A stretch of 64,000 bases of DNA from Platerodrilus igneus (Eukaryota > Arthropoda > Insecta > Coleoptera > Lycidae), in contig JARFIW010000139.1 in assembly GCA_036346225.1 (NCBI GenBank), positions 5,270,001 through 5,334,000 of the forward strand, written 5' to 3'. A program made the translations under genes and the position numbers. How positions within the stretch are numbered: position 1 is the stretch's first letter; each line of letters starts with the position of its first letter. The notes below the pieces were generated by a model. The model did no database searches, was not told the DNA's origin, and worked only from the letters and a program-made list of their open reading frames with translations. Positions 1 to 12,859 of this stretch are shown here, piece after piece.

Positions 1-206
1 ACCCTTGCTGTTCCAAGCAAAGTAGGGATCTTTAACGTGCGTGACAACACTCACGCACGGGACCTCCATTTTACCTCTCATCCAAACGAGGGTCTATTTT
101 TGTGAAAAATGCTCGCCTAACATTTATCAAGCGGATCGTGTCGGGATTCGAACCCGGGACCTTGGGCGTAGTAGTCACACACATACCGCTACGCCACGAA
201 GCCGCC
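1..206 (-). mobile_element. tRNA-derived SINE, copy S1 (cut by window start)
   Basis: Read on the minus strand, this begins with a tRNA-like head near 206: an A-box-like stretch followed by a B box of the GGTTCGAATCC type. A body shared with six other copies in the window follows. The 3' part lies outside the window. The B box and the recurrence of the unit support a SINE; it is not a tRNA gene because only the tRNA head is present, fused to a common non-tRNA body. Confidence 0.85.
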
Positions 207-528
207 TTTCTTCAATCCACCGCAGTAGCTCACGTCGGGCGCCAATAAAAGTGCTGTGGATTGCCCACTGCTTTTAAGGATTGCTATGGATTAATTAATT
301 CTAAAGGAGCCAGAATAAAAGATTACTTCTGATGAAAGTTCTAAATTTGTCTGCTGTCTAATTATTTCTATCAGTTCTCTTCATTTACCGTTCCATTATG
401 TATAAGGCCATGAACTGACCAAAACTTTCTCTTATATTTAAATAATCAATATTAACAACTTTATTCATTTATCCGTGCAAATGGAAGTATTCTAAATGAA
501 TGCATTTTTATTATTCAAGTCTTGTATA
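207..528. other. unassigned stretch between SINE S1 and the mariner element
   Basis: AT-rich DNA without a coherent reading frame, splice-flanked exon or recognisable repeat. Confidence 0.5.
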
Positions 529-695
529 TACAAGGGCGATCCGATATATACTTAGCCTCATTGCCTGATGGCGCCACTCTCGCAAGAGAAATTCACTATC
601 GTGTAGTACATTCTCATAGACCGCTACTGTCGAAATTTCAGCCGAATCGGACTCGTAGTTTTGTTTTGACCGCGTGTGGAAACGGGCGTGCCCCT

Positions 696-992
696 ACATT
701 TGATTTTTTCCAATGCTCCACCGAAGGTACTACATTGGCCAGGAAGCGAGTTTTTTTTTATTTGGAAATTTTGAATTTTGCTGGACCTTTGCTGTTGCAA
801 GCAGGTAGGGATTTTTCACGTGCGTGACAACACACATACACACGGGACCTCCATTTTACCTCTCATCCGAACGAGAGCGTATTATTGTTAAAAATGCTCG
901 CCTAACGTTTTTCAAGCGGACCATGTCGGGATTTGAACCCGGGACCTTGGGCGTAGTAGTCACACGCATACCAACTATACCCCGAAGTCGCG
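696..992 (-). mobile_element. tRNA-derived SINE, copy S2, inside the mariner
   Basis: Complete SINE in minus orientation with the same body as S4-S7; the tRNA-like B box lies near 930-942. It sits between the mariner left end and the transposase ATG at 1005, so it inserted into the mariner leader. No clean target duplication was found. Confidence 0.85.
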
Positions 993-1004
993 GATTTTAG
1001 AAAA

Positions 1005-1545
1005 ATGGAAAAAGAGCAATATCGGTCAATGATTCGATTCTTGTTTTTGAAAGAGCGCTTGGTTGCCGTGTACGATGATTCTTCTCCTTCGATGGCGACC
1101 GTCAAAAATTGGTTTAACGAGTTTCAACGTGGTCGTACGTCGGTTTTTGATGAGCCACGTCCAGGTGCCCCTAAAACGGCTACCACGGAGGATAACATGA
1201 CCAAAATCCATGATCTCGTATTGGCAGACCGCCGATTGAAGGTACGCGAGATAGCTGAGACAGTAGGCATCTCAAAAGAGCGCGTGAGTCATTTCCTGCA
1301 TGAAATTTTGGGCATGAGAAAGCTGTCGGCGCGATGGGTGGCGCATTTGCTCACTCCAGACAACAAACGCAATCGCCCTCGCCACGGCCAAATTGGTCGA
1401 ATTGGGCTACGAACTGCTGCCTCGTACACCGAATTCTCCAGATTTGGCCCCGTGTCACTTCTTTTGTTTCTAACTTGAAAAAGTCACTCGCCGGGCAGAA
1501 ATTTGTGTCGAATGAGGAGGTCATCGCCGGGTTTTGTAGACTAAG
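1005..1545 (+). pseudogene. mariner transposase, deleted remnant
   Basis: The frame from the ATG at 1005 gives a mariner N-terminal DNA-binding region: MEKEQYRSMIRFLFLKERL, then SSPSMATVKNWFNEF and GRTSVFDEPRPGAP, then a second helix-turn-helix ending ILGMRKLSARWV. After about 1375 the homology jumps in another frame to the end of the catalytic domain (ELLPRTPNSPDLAP), followed by LKKSLAGQKFVSNEEV. The first two catalytic aspartates and the DNA between them are missing; only the third catalytic region (SPDLAP) remains. The N-terminal part also seems shortened by a few codons next to LKERL. This is a non-functional deletion derivative of a cut-and-paste transposase. Confidence 0.9.
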
Positions 1546-1732
1546 TACTTATCGGGCATCCCTCGTATGTGTAAAAGGTAACGTTAAAGTACCTGTTGCA
1601 TTAATAATTTTATTCTATCGATTTGCAATAATTTTAAAAAGAAACCTGAACGTGTTTGAAATGTAAAAGTATAACATAGTTATGTTTTATACAGTTCCAT
1701 AATTTTACAATAATAAAATATTAACAAGGTCG

Positions 1733-1870
1733 TTACTGATACCTCCGGCTAAAGAACTATCATTGTGTAATGTCCTGCACAATCAAAATGTGATAATAAT
1801 TACTATGTTTATCAAACCTTTATTACTTGAATATCTAAATTTTAAATGTTCATCGCTACTACTCAGTATT
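1733..1870 (+). repeat. diverged interspersed repeat, copy 1
   Basis: About 138 bp resembling 12231-12370. Both start with a GGTCNTTACTGATACCT-like stretch and share an AATTACTAT block and an AATATCTAAA...TCATCGC-like end. Identity was judged by eye and is moderate. Family unknown. Confidence 0.4.
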
Positions 1871-2198
1871 ACCTCGAATTGAGTTCCTTTACTGTTATTT
1901 TATTTGACAATCCCAAAGTAAATGTGATTTCTTTTAAATTAATAGCTTTAAGACAGGTAACGTTATATTTTTGATAGTTTCATTGCTAGCAAAACATCAT
2001 AATGCAAAAGCAATATAATTAATTATTATTTACCTTTTCAAGGACTTATATACCAGATCACAATATTCACATTATCCGAACTTCGTCAGCAATTGCAATT
2101 TCTTCGATAGTCTTATCGAGTTGCTACCTAGCAGATAATTTGATCAAGTAATTAATAGTCAGCTCTTTTAGTTTCTGTATTGTAGCAACCACAGCCCT

Positions 2199-3310
2199 TT
2201 GCCACTAGTCTTAGATAATTTAATTTGTGTCATCGATAGATACTTGCATGAACCCAAAGACATATACAATATGGATGAGTCAAGTGTTACGACAATGCAA
2301 AATCCTAATAGAGTTGTTACTAAAAGAGAAATAAGACAGGTTGAAAGAGGAACACGTATCATTCTCACTGTGGCAGTAAACGCTATTGGTAATTCTATTC
2401 CTCGCATGTTTGTATTCCCCAGAATTAGATATTAGGATCATTTTGTAAGGGATGGTCCAACGGGGAGCAAGTGGATTGATGCAGGAAACGAAGTTCCTTA
2501 CTTATATTAAACGTAATCAAAAATATACTTCCTCCTCTAATCATCATATAGTTCCCTTACTCTTAGATGATTCATCGCACATTTCCATTAGTGCCTTGGA
2601 TTTTTGTAAAGAAAATGGGATTATAATGCTGTCGCTTCCCTCACCTTACTCCCATAAACTACAGCCGTTAGACCGATCAGTCTAGGGACCTTTACAGCAG
2701 GTTGTTTCTTCTGCGTGTGGTATGTAGATGTGTAGTCATGAGGGAAAGACATTGACGATTTACCATATTCCAGGAACTATAAGAAACACCTTACCCTCTG
2801 CAGTGACACAAAATGCACTAAAATTTTTTTTTAAATAGAAATATATTCATTAACCTAGATTATTCCCCACCGTATGTAACCGATCGACTCCTGCAGCTAA
2901 TATCAGACAAGTTAGAACCAAGAACGAAGAGCCTAACAACACTGTAGTAAATGAAGTCTTAAAAAGTGCTGTAGGGACTGTCCTGTCACATCAAAATACT
3001 AATTCAAAGGCCCATTGCAAACTAGCCTTCAACATCGCCTAATATTTGTAGTTCTGTTGAAAATTTGCAGACATCCCATGAGGTTGCCAGTGTTGAAACC
3101 CAGGCAGGTCTACGGGAGTTATCTCCCGACCCGAATAAAGATTTTTCTCCCGAAAGTGTTAAACCCTTTCTAAAGGTTCCCCAAGAAAGAAAGGAAACAG
3201 AGGAAAGAAGACAAGAAAATCTACCATGTATACTGACACTCCTGAGAAAGAGACAATACGAGTCGAATATGAAGAAAAGGAAAAAAGAAAGTGAAGCGGA
3301 GCATTTCTAG
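2199..3310 (+). pseudogene. pogo/Tigger-like DDE transposase, C-terminal part, broken
   Basis: A frameshifted reading of a DDE_1-type (pogo/CENP-B-like) transposase. Visible landmarks in order are: IYNMDESSVTTMQNPNRVV (first catalytic Asp), AVNAIGNSIPRMFVFPRIRY, then after a stop and frame change LLLDDSSHISISALDFCKENG (second catalytic Asp, where family members usually read DNHxSH), and PSPYSHKLQPLDRSV. A C-terminal tail around 3120-3300 has the basic, Lys/Glu-rich composition and the SPESVKPF motif seen in these insect transposases. The first part of the protein is absent here; a matching N-terminal piece lies at 19533. Many stops show it is dead. Confidence 0.8.
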
Positions 3311-6300
3311 TTTAACACTAAACAAAAAAATAAAAGTTGTGCTAACAGAAACATGTCATAAACTAAGAAGATCAAAGCGACTACACTTAAGACCTCTTTG
3401 ACTTCATACTCTAGTAAAGATGAAGAATGTTGTGGCATGGTTTGCTTAGAATCCTACAGTTCAAGTAGACCCAGTAAACAGTGGATTCGCAAACTACACA
3501 TTACGTTTGTCATAATTGTTACTCAGAATAACTTTTGACTTTGTTTTAGTAATCCGAATTTTTGTTGTTTTTCTGTTTGTTCGGTATTTCGTGCGGACAA
3601 GAAAAAATTAACGTGCGCAGCGAAAATAGTTCGCATCGAGTACCGCAACAAACAAGGGAATCGAAAGAATGCTGTGCTAGCTAGAAAGTCATAGAGTGGG
3701 GTTGGTCACACAACAAAAGAAAAAGAAAACATCAAGAGAGAAAATTTATTTACAAAGCCTTTAATAAAAACATGTTTACAAAAAGAAAACGCAACCCGCG
3801 GAGAGAACAATATTTATTCAGTACATCCCGGAGGATTTACACAGTACAAAATTTTTTGCAAAGATAAATAATACATTCCTTAGTCAGCTCAAACTAATTT
3901 TTAACCTCAACTCTAGTAGGTATCCACATAAAACAAAATTAACAAAAATATATTTTATGGATTTTTCTCAGTCACTTGTTTAATACAATTTCTTAAATAC
4001 TTTATATTTACATAAAACAAAAATTAAAATATAATTATGTCTTAATGAGGTCACAACAGGTCATTGAGCACCACATTCTGTGAGGAAAAACCAACCCTAA
4101 AAGCTAATAAAGTAAAATTGTCTAAATTTCATTAACAAAGGATGCGACATATTTTGCGATCGCTATATATTTTAAAACTAGCACCTCATTAAAGTGCTGA
4201 GAACGCGATATTGTAGGTAATTGTTGCATCGTGCGATGACTAAATACTTGGAGAGCATTAATAGAACTTCGGAGAACGATGGCGTATTGAGATTATTTTG
4301 TTATCTGAAGACGGAAATGAATTAGAATGGGTTCATTCATCTTTCGACATTCTGCGTGAAACATTCAAGTTTAAACATAAGTTATGAGACATTTGATCCT
4401 TGATAGAGAATTATTTTATAGAGTACAACAACGGTTTATTGCTTCAATGTAAACAATCTTTAACACAAGGTCAGCCGATAATTTTAATCTATTAAAATAT
4501 ATGTACTGTTGTAAACTGATACTTCAATGTATACAGATTAATTAAAATTAGAGATCTAAAAATTAGAACCAGGAATTTTTCAATGGAGTTAATTCCAATG
4601 GAAACGATGTTTTTATGAACAAAGACAGTTAGTTATAGAGAATAATATCAGCAAGAATTTGACGATCCAAACCGCAAGTATGAATTTGTTTTAAATCTAC
4701 TATAAATTGAAAAGATGATCCTGCCCTTATGTAGTTTCTCAGTAGAGCTTTCTGACCCAAATCGGTTGTTTGTTCAATTGTTTCGTACCTAAATTTTCTT
4801 TAAAAAACCTAGAATGATTACATAATTATAAATTAAATTTGATCCCTAAAAAGATAAATACTTTAATTTTGTAAATTCTAATGTGACCTAAGTAGATAAA
4901 GTCAACTATGTGGTCTGACTTAGAGAAAACTAAAATATCAATACACGGAAAGAAAATCTGGTATACATACATTGGTGGGATTGATGCCTAAAGATGCACT
5001 TCCCGACGTCCTGTCATTCTACCTTGAAAATTCTACGACACTTGAACCATCTTCAAAGGAATTCAGCAAAACAAACCGCCGCTTCTACCAAATGGTCTCT
5101 CAGATGAAAATCTATTAGAAATGCTTTTACACTTTCACACAAAATAATAATGCAATTCAAAAATGGTTTTAATTGTTCGGTATTAGAATACGCCAGAGTA
5201 ATTACTTCTAAAAATTGTAGAAGTTTAACAGGTATTTCCTAAGATTCTTCAATAATTTCTATTGTTCCAGTACGTTTTGCAAAATAGTAAAAATGTACGT
5301 TGAGTAATAATCATTTTAATCGACTTTTCTAACAAAAGAAATAATTAAACTTAATGGCTTGACTTCGTACTACTTCTGTCCTATCACACAATGCATTTAA
5401 GGTATATTTGTAAATTTCATTAGAAATATTTCGTAATTCTTACCGTGACACTCATAAGATGGAACTTTACTTTGAAAAGCATAACATAGCTTTTTAATAT
5501 TTGAAATGGCGTTAACTGTATTACTTGTATCACCTAAAATAACACTCAGACAATAATAACCCGAATGGTAACATTAGGAAACTCAGAGCGAACTACAACA
5601 CTATATCGCGTAACCAGACTTCAAAACAACACTCATTTTTATTACAGAAAGCAATTCTATTCCGTTCCAGCACGTAGGATGGTTTTCCTGACTTCCCGCA
5701 TTGAAACTATAGAAACGTAACCTAAAACAATTCATAATTTATATTAAGTAAGCGAACCAGACATTTTTAAAGGATTGGAGTTTGTAATTGAAAATATCTT
5801 GATGCACACGTACATAAACTCAATGTAAATATTTAAGAAAGCAAACGCTATTGATAACAGAAACCCCACATTGTTAATGCCATAACGAAATAGGATAGAT
5901 TTGAGTATTTAAATTAATTTGAAGTAATTAGATAGTAACCGTTTAAACTGAAAAGGCAGTCAAAATTGTTAATAAGTATTCAAATGACTGTAAATAAAGT
6001 AGGGATGTGAAAATTTAAGTAAGAACGGAAATATTCTAATACAGGAACTGCACGTAAAATGTTTTTTCACGTTTAGGAATAAATAGTTTTTAGTTTGTCT
6101 TATTATTATTTTACAACGGACATTACAACCCACCCCATATACTGTTACAGCCATTGCAGAGCCGGGGGCGATTGTTACCATATGTACTTACTCTGTTATT
6201 AATGTATAAATTTTAGGATCGTCAACACTTTGCTCAAATAGTAACATGAAATCTTCGATGTGCTTGTATAAATATAATTTCTCTAGCATTTATAATTTTC

Positions 6301-6879
6301 TTGTTCATATCATTTAAAGTTAAAATATTACTTTCGACCCGGGCTACCCTAATAAACGGAATAGCGGTAAAAAGATGATAGTGACACTAAAGTCAAGAAG
6401 ATTAAAAAAAGTAAATAAGTTTTACTGCTTAGGAAATTGGGTTACAAATAACAATTAAGATTAAATATTTTAACATTTGCGATTACCAAAAGTACTTTAC
6501 AAGGTAAAACGAACGTTACAATAATAAATTTAGAGTTACGTTGAAGGGGCGGGAAGCTCGTAACAATATAAGGGTGCGTCGGTTAACTGCAGTAGTGCGC
6601 GATGGGTTTGCTATAAGAAAATTATAAAATAAAATAGAAAAATTCGAAATAAAAGTTATAATAAAATGACGAGAAAGAAAGCAACTATTATAAAGTCACT
6701 TATCCTGAAATACTTTTCTACTTGTCATAATTGAAGAGCGCCAGATCGTCTGCCACAGCAATCCTTTTTGATATTATTCCTACACGGACGACTGTTATTT
6801 CGCAAAAACCTCCTATACTTCAGTTTCTAAATTGCGTGCCGTGTATGTAATATAACTGTTCTGAAGTACCTTAAAAGCT
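3311..6879. other. no gene seen
   Basis: AT-rich DNA with no ORF of convincing composition, no clear transposon ends and no recognisable RNA gene. Isolated GTAAGT-like strings occur on both strands but could not be tied to coding exons. Confidence 0.5.
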
Positions 6880-7640
6880 TGTAACGATATTAGATACTCG
6901 GTAAAGAAGTATTTAACAGAATATAATCTACTCGGGAAAAGATTCTTGAGGCGACCAAATGGTCACTATTTTATGCTAACCTTACCCGGATTCTTGCTCC
7001 TGATGCAGTGACTTCCACGACTCTTTAGTGATTTCGTGGTGCCGTGCTATTGTCCAGTTGTAATAACTGGAACATGATATACCTTTGTGATAAAGTGGCG
7101 AATTTACGACTAATGATGGACGATTGATAAGGCTTACAGAAGAGGAATCACTTGTCAATAAGTCCAATCACTACAACACACGTCAACACTCGAGGGAAAA
7201 CGGTAGTCGCGTCCTCTATTTTAATACATTCGCTCCCACAAAAATGTATATCCTCTCCATAAGAGGGTAAAGTTCTTTGACACACAATTGCGTGGTACAA
7301 CGCCGTCACAAGACAGTGAAAAGCAGAACCTTCTTTACAAGTACAATTTTTAACAGGAGCCCTATGTTGTCGGACGCTAAATTGAAATGCCTTAAAACCA
7401 CCGCATTTAGAGCTCGGTAAAATGGTATTTAACACACATATAACCTCCAATTTACTTAGGGGTAAATTCTTCGAGGCGACCTAATGTGACGCTAAGTTAT
7501 TATGAACACTTACCGTGTAAGTCTTGCTCTACTCGACGCAGCACTTCTAAGTTTTCCAGCAATTTTGTGGTGAATCCTGTTGTTAGTTTTGCATAGGCTG
7601 TAGGATCGTTGACGAAAGTTCGAATACGTAATATGATAAA
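6880..7640. repeat. imperfect tandem duplication (about 540-bp period)
   Basis: The blocks 6895-7065 and 7420-7585 are homologous but diverged. Both contain GTATTTAACA, then TTCTTGAGGCGACC or TTCTTCGAGGCGACC, and then on the minus strand a purine-rich stretch ending in a GTAAG string (about 6985 and 7515). In the right block the minus strand reads as a short exon-like piece (TGFTTKLLENLEVLRRVEQD) bounded by a possible acceptor and a GTAAGT donor. I do not recognise the protein. It may be a decayed duplicated exon or an unknown repeat. Confidence 0.45.
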
Positions 7641-8373
7641 CGATATAGGTCATTATTGAGAACAACGTATGTATAAATTAAAAAAGCCGGTATTACTCAA
7701 ATCGAGTTGAAAGTTCGTTAATCGGTCTTGCTAATACATTGTCACGATAATGAATGGCTAGAGTATCTTCAGAGTAAGAGGTAAGTTCGACTAGACAGAA
7801 ATTGAAAGTGGGACTTTATACGCCGATATCAGGCGTGAGAATGCAACGTAGCATGTTCTCACCACTAATAGTTAAGACCATATGTTAAAATTTTCATGGA
7901 AAATCAAAACTTTTGTAGGTTTTGCACTTACTGTGCATTATTATGGTATAAAATAATGTGTTTGGTATTAAAAGTCACCTGAATCTAATTAATACAATAA
8001 ACGTATTAAAGGTAAAATTTATTCAGATAAAAACTTGAACATTCTAAAAAATCTTAACAACCTCATTCTTTCAAATTAAATTAAATGTTGGAAAATAAAT
8101 GTTGTTCTCCAAATCGTGAACACTGTTGGTATGGGTTTACATATCCATTGAATTTTTAAAGTTAAAGACAGGCTTTAAAAACAGTTGTTTTATAAGTACA
8201 AATTTTTGACACATTGAAAGTTTCCGTTATGGTTAAATACAGGTTAATGTTGTACATTTGGTATTTCGAATTGAATAAAAGTATGTGATAGCGGATTCAT
8301 TTACAAGAGTAGATAGCGAGATTCAGGATTATAAGGGTAAAAATTTTGGGTCTTTGATAATTTCACCAGGTTG

Positions 8374-8489
8374 AAGACCCCTACTGTGCTTGGAACAGTA
8401 AGGTTTTCGCAAAATAAAAAAGTTTTTCGGATAAACGTTTTCTGGCCAATGTAGTACCTTTGGATGGAACATTGGAAAAATCAAATGTA
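8374..8489 (+). mobile_element. SINE fragment, copy S3
   Basis: A diverged 3' half of the SINE in plus orientation. It keeps the CCTACTGTGCTTGGAACAG block, TCTGGCCAATGTAGTACCTT and the terminal CATTGGAAAAATCAAATGTA-like end. The tRNA head is absent. It is the most diverged copy in the window, so probably the oldest. Confidence 0.75.
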
Positions 8490-11400
8490 GTGTGTAGCTA
8501 GATATTCCTTTTAATTACAATTCTGAATGATTTATTTACCTAGTTTTTAAATAAGTGGAAATAAAATTCAACCGGCATTTAACCTCTATTGACATCAAAT
8601 AATGGCGATATTAATACAAATATACAAAAAAACACTTTCTTAACCTCAGTCTTGCCAGTTATTGCAAAGAAGATCTTACAAAGACTTTAAATCTAATCCA
8701 TTCATAATCCTATTTTCACTCCAAATTTTCCTGTTTTGAATATTAAATTTCATGCCATTTATAAATGCCATATCTGGAAATGTCTTTGATAATCCACATA
8801 GAAAACGATTAAACACTAGTTTCTCGTTATTAATCGTTCCAAAATATTAATTTTGTATGCTTTGACTAACACTAAATTATACCAATAAAAGTTACACTTA
8901 AATTCCCCTACGTATATATTTCTTAATATTCTAAAATGTTCCAAACTATTCCAACTTACACAATAATATCATTCTTAAATGTAAGCAACACTTATTCCGT
9001 CGCGGATTTATTGTTCACAAACTAATCACTTTCATGTTCACTTTATTTCCTACTTTAAGAATACCAACCAATTTAGTTTTAAATTTACATATAGATTATA
9101 GCGAACTCTAAAGATGGAAACTTCTTTAATTCAACACAATCCACTTATTTGAGTTATTTCCACTGGTAACCTTTTTATTACAGCACACACGAGTTTTCAG
9201 AATCGGTGAGATAGTTTTGGGCCTTTGCGAGCTTCTTTTAAAAACATTTATTTCCAAAAACACTTCTATCAAATTTATTTTAATACACTAATTATAGAAA
9301 TGGTTTATTTCTTCTATAACAACTTGTACGTTATGTTCATTAACGTGACTTAATTTAATTGACAAAAAAAAATAATCAAACTTAATATTTTAAGAATCAA
9401 TAATTACCAATGAGTAGCTTGAACTACCAACAATGTTAAAGTTATGAAGTTCGAAGACTGACTGGCGATCAAGGGCTGCTCACAGTATTTATGAAGCCTC
9501 TGGTCTCACTTCGTCTTGTGGGAAAGTGCAGATCTTGCTGTCTGTAGTTTCTCGATAATCATACAATGTCTTATTCTACGTAAATTTAATTAAGAGTGTT
9601 TTATTGCAATTCATTGTCTCTGCACCTGAAGTATCAGGTTGCGTCTGGAATACAAAGTAGTCTCTTCCTTTCTTATTTCTGATATGAACTCTGTTAAACT
9701 TTAATTATAACCTTCATTTAATACAATGTAACATGCTATTGCAAAAACATAATAATTACATTTATTCTTATATGTATTTTAATATAGGGCATATGTAACT
9801 CGCGCACGAAAAAAGAGTTCCTTGCCAAAGCTGTAAGCGAAATTCCACGAAAGCTCGTGCACTATTTTAAATTTTTTCTCTAAGAAGGCCGTGTTTCATA
9901 CTTGAAGCTAGTTTTGTTCATCGTTACATTTAACTCGTATCACAACATTTTCGATGTTCTAAATTAACCAGTCTGAATTTTAGTTTCCGAGTTTTACTTT
10001 TCAAAACTTAATTTTTCAGCATATCGGACCCTACCGCTCGGGTTTACCGCTGTATTACGCTCGAATGATTACGTTTTAGCCTTTCTTATTACCGGTTCGC
10101 AAACAATTGATTGGGTTTTTCTATTGTCATTTAATTCTCTCCCTTTCATATTTTGTCGGGGTTTTTAGTCATAGTGCAATTTTCCTATTGAATTTATGGA
10201 ATGAATTCTGAGAAAATACTTGTGGAATCATGTGATTTACTTATGTTAACATTTGTGTTTTCTTCTGTTTAGCAATATAAATGAATGATTGATGTTTTTG
10301 TGAGTATTTTATGTAGGTGTAGTAATGTTACCGTAATTACAGTAATTGAACGTATAAAACAGTAGTAGCGGACCTCTAATTATTGACGTAAAGTACGAGT
10401 AGTGTGTATTAAATTAAAAAAAGGTCCGGCTATTACAACAAAAATTATTAAATGTATGCAGGATATATGGGGGTAAGCACCACAAGTAATCAAGTTTGTA
10501 TCATGATATATGGAATGGCACTGTGAGACGAGGCACATAGCTTGCAGAAGTATCAGATGGTAGAGGCCTGTGGATCCGCTGAGCAGCACAGTAAATGGAA
10601 ACAACGCCGACGAGGTTTTCTGGCAATCATCTCCGACGGGAAGGAAACCTATAGAATTCTCCAAGTAATTTATTTTAAATTTCTGTTGTTTTATAAACAT
10701 TTGTGGAATTTTGTGTTATGTGGTTGACTTTTGGTGGCATATTTATGGTTGTAGAAACTTATTGTAAAAGATACCTGTACTGGATAATTTACTGAGGTTG
10801 AATATTGAAAACGGGTGTATTTAGAACATCAAAAATTTTATTCAGGATAAAAATTGAATTGTAAAGGGTAAACGGGTCTGTAAATTTTGTTTTAATTTAT
10901 GCAAGGTTTAAAAGGCATATACAAACTAAACTGGGTTGTGGTGGGCTCGCCATGCTCCGGTGTGAAGTCAATTTGGGGTAGCGTGTGGGACTTATTTACT
11001 CATATCTCATTGAATTTGTTTGAAAGTTATTGGAAAATCAAGGTCTTTAAAAACATACTATAATTTAGGTTTTATAATTGTTGTATCAAACTGTTTTGAC
11101 ACATGTGTGGATATAGTTTATCTGTTAATTGGTGTAAATAAAAGGTTGTATGGTTGTTGTATTATTTGGTGATTTTATTGAATGGTGTACGAGTGTGAAA
11201 GAGGTATGTCTGTAAATTTAGGTATTCGAGAAAAGGCACAGCTGAGCTAGCCAGGGAAGCAGAAGGAATTCTAAGGCGATCTCATTAAGAGGGGTAAGAA
11301 ATTTTTTAATTTTTATTTTTTTTTCGAAAACTTTTATGTTGGCCCAAGGTGGAAGTCGGGACAGTCTCTGGATTCTCTATTAAAATTTATTTAAATAAAA

Positions 11401-12230
11401 TTTTTTAGAACTCTCCTATATTTGAGATATCTTAATAAAGTCACTCTTTTTACTACATCATTTTAAAGCTTTCTTTAAATAATATTATTTTGCTGTGAAA
11501 CTTGACTGAAATAAATAATTCGTTTACTTTTTTGCGGTTTTAATTAATTTATGAATATGAGCTCCGTTCTAATATGTATTTAATCATGAATAACTTTATG
11601 ACTTTGTGGTTTGAGTTTATTGCTTTAATTATACTAACTGTTTTTTGTTCCCATTAAAATCATATTTTCTAAAAAAAAAATATAATATCACGCTTAACCA
11701 ACCTTTGGCTATTCATGAAATCTACTATACAAGGTGCGTTATATTTAATTTGTCCATTCGACTTTACTAAACTTTCTTTACCTACTTAATTTTATAGCTA
11801 GCATAACGCGCCCGCGTTACAGGTCGGATGTGTCCTGATATTAGAAAATGATTATTGAAAGGATGTGTTTGTAACTAGATTAGAAAACTTTGACGCTGTT
11901 ATAGGAAAAAGATTAAGATCAGTTGAACAGATAAAGTTAGTAACAATAGGGTTTTTAAAATGGCCTACAATATGTAATTAAATGAAGGATAAGGTACAGT
12001 GGAAAATTGCATCAAACCAACTTTGAACTCTGACTAAGAAAGGCGGGAACTACTGAACTTTTGTGTGTTGAGTTTTGTCTATTAGCTCTACGCTGATCTA
12101 CTTTTATCTTTCATTAATAAAACAAGTTTTGTTAGACGGTGTTAAAAAGGACGAGAAAGTTATTTATTACAGGTTTTCTCTAGTTTAGAGATTTGAATCC
12201 GCAAGTTGTATAGCAGTAATTCAGTGGCGA

Positions 12231-12370
12231 GGTCATTATTGATACCTGTGAATAAAAAACTACTTACTATACAATGTTTTACAGCAATAGAAGTAATACA
12301 ATAATTACTATAATTACTGTATTTTTATTGCTTTAATATCTAAAATCTGAACGTCCATCGCCATTATTTA
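12231..12370 (+). repeat. diverged interspersed repeat, copy 2
   Basis: Counterpart of 1733-1870. It shares the opening GGTCATTATTGATACCT-like block and the AATATCTAAAAT...CCATCGCC-like end. Confidence 0.4.
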
Positions 12371-12799
12371 TTTATGTTAGATACCGGTTCTATAATTATC
12401 GTTAAACTAACAATCTATAAACCTTCTATTCCTTTGGGTTTAATAACTTAAACAAGTAATGTGATAATTTTTAATATTTACATTGTTATAACAACATCCT
12501 CTTAATAAAAAAAAAGTAAACCGGACACAACCAATAGAAGTAATTATTACTTGATTTATCAAGGATTTATTGAAAAAATCAGTAGGACCTCGTAACATGC
12601 AAGCTTTTGCAATAATATTCACATTATTCTCATTATTGTAAACACGTGTGAATTTGCTTATAGTTCTCAACGAGCCATTGTTAAGAGGTGATTCCGTAAT
12701 CTGATGAGTAATTGGTAGTAGAAGGTAGCATAATGATTTCAATGTTACTATTAGAGGAATCCGATGATGTTTACAAATTTTAATTTGTGTCTGTTTTAG

Positions 12800-12859
12800 T
12801 GCAAACTTCCTGGGATCCTTCAGAAGACAAGAACAAAATGATTAATTTTCTTAAAAAAG
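12800..12859 (+). CDS. transporter exon 1 (first found)
   Basis: Acceptor TTTTAG ends at 12799 and donor GTGCGT begins at 12860. The ATG at 12838-12840 gives MINFLKK; upstream codons in the same frame read QTSWDPSEDKNK with no stop. The exon therefore may start mid-codon and be internal, with the true start upstream. If the missing exon ended in A, the first codon would be a split ATG. Ends in phase 1. Confidence 0.75.

Larger units (their letters stand above)
529..1567 (+). mobile_element. mariner-family DNA transposon, internally deleted
   Basis: The left end (from 529) and right end (to 1567) are imperfect inverted repeats of about 28 bp: both read inward as a purine-rich GGG-containing start followed by CCGATA and then TACTTAG. 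TA dinucleotides sit at both borders (529-530 and 1566-1567), the target site of mariner elements. The interior holds a transposase remnant (1005-1545) and an inserted SINE (696-992). The element cannot be autonomous because the middle of the transposase is gone. Confidence 0.85.
7641..12799. other. upstream flank of the transporter gene; no confident gene
   Basis: Mostly AT-rich DNA. Notable contents are a SINE fragment at 8374-8489, a diverged repeat at 12231-12370, and two less AT-rich, exon-like blocks. One (about 10540-10670) is followed by a weak GTAATT donor; the other (about 11240-11302) ends at a GTAAGAA donor. Either could be a 5' untranslated or first exon of the transporter whose coding starts at 12800, but no promoter or reading frame proves it. 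Confidence 0.4.

Noticed and set aside
130..206. Possible tRNA gene (A and B boxes)
   Set aside because: The same tRNA-like head recurs fused to a shared body in several places; it is a SINE, and the cloverleaf is incomplete.
7148..7450. 100-codon minus-strand ORF with many cysteines
   Set aside because: No recognisable domain; it lies between the two units of a tandem duplication and has no splice or start context to support it.
12440..12742. 100-codon minus-strand ORF upstream of the transporter
   Set aside because: Composition follows the AT-rich background and no domain is visible.
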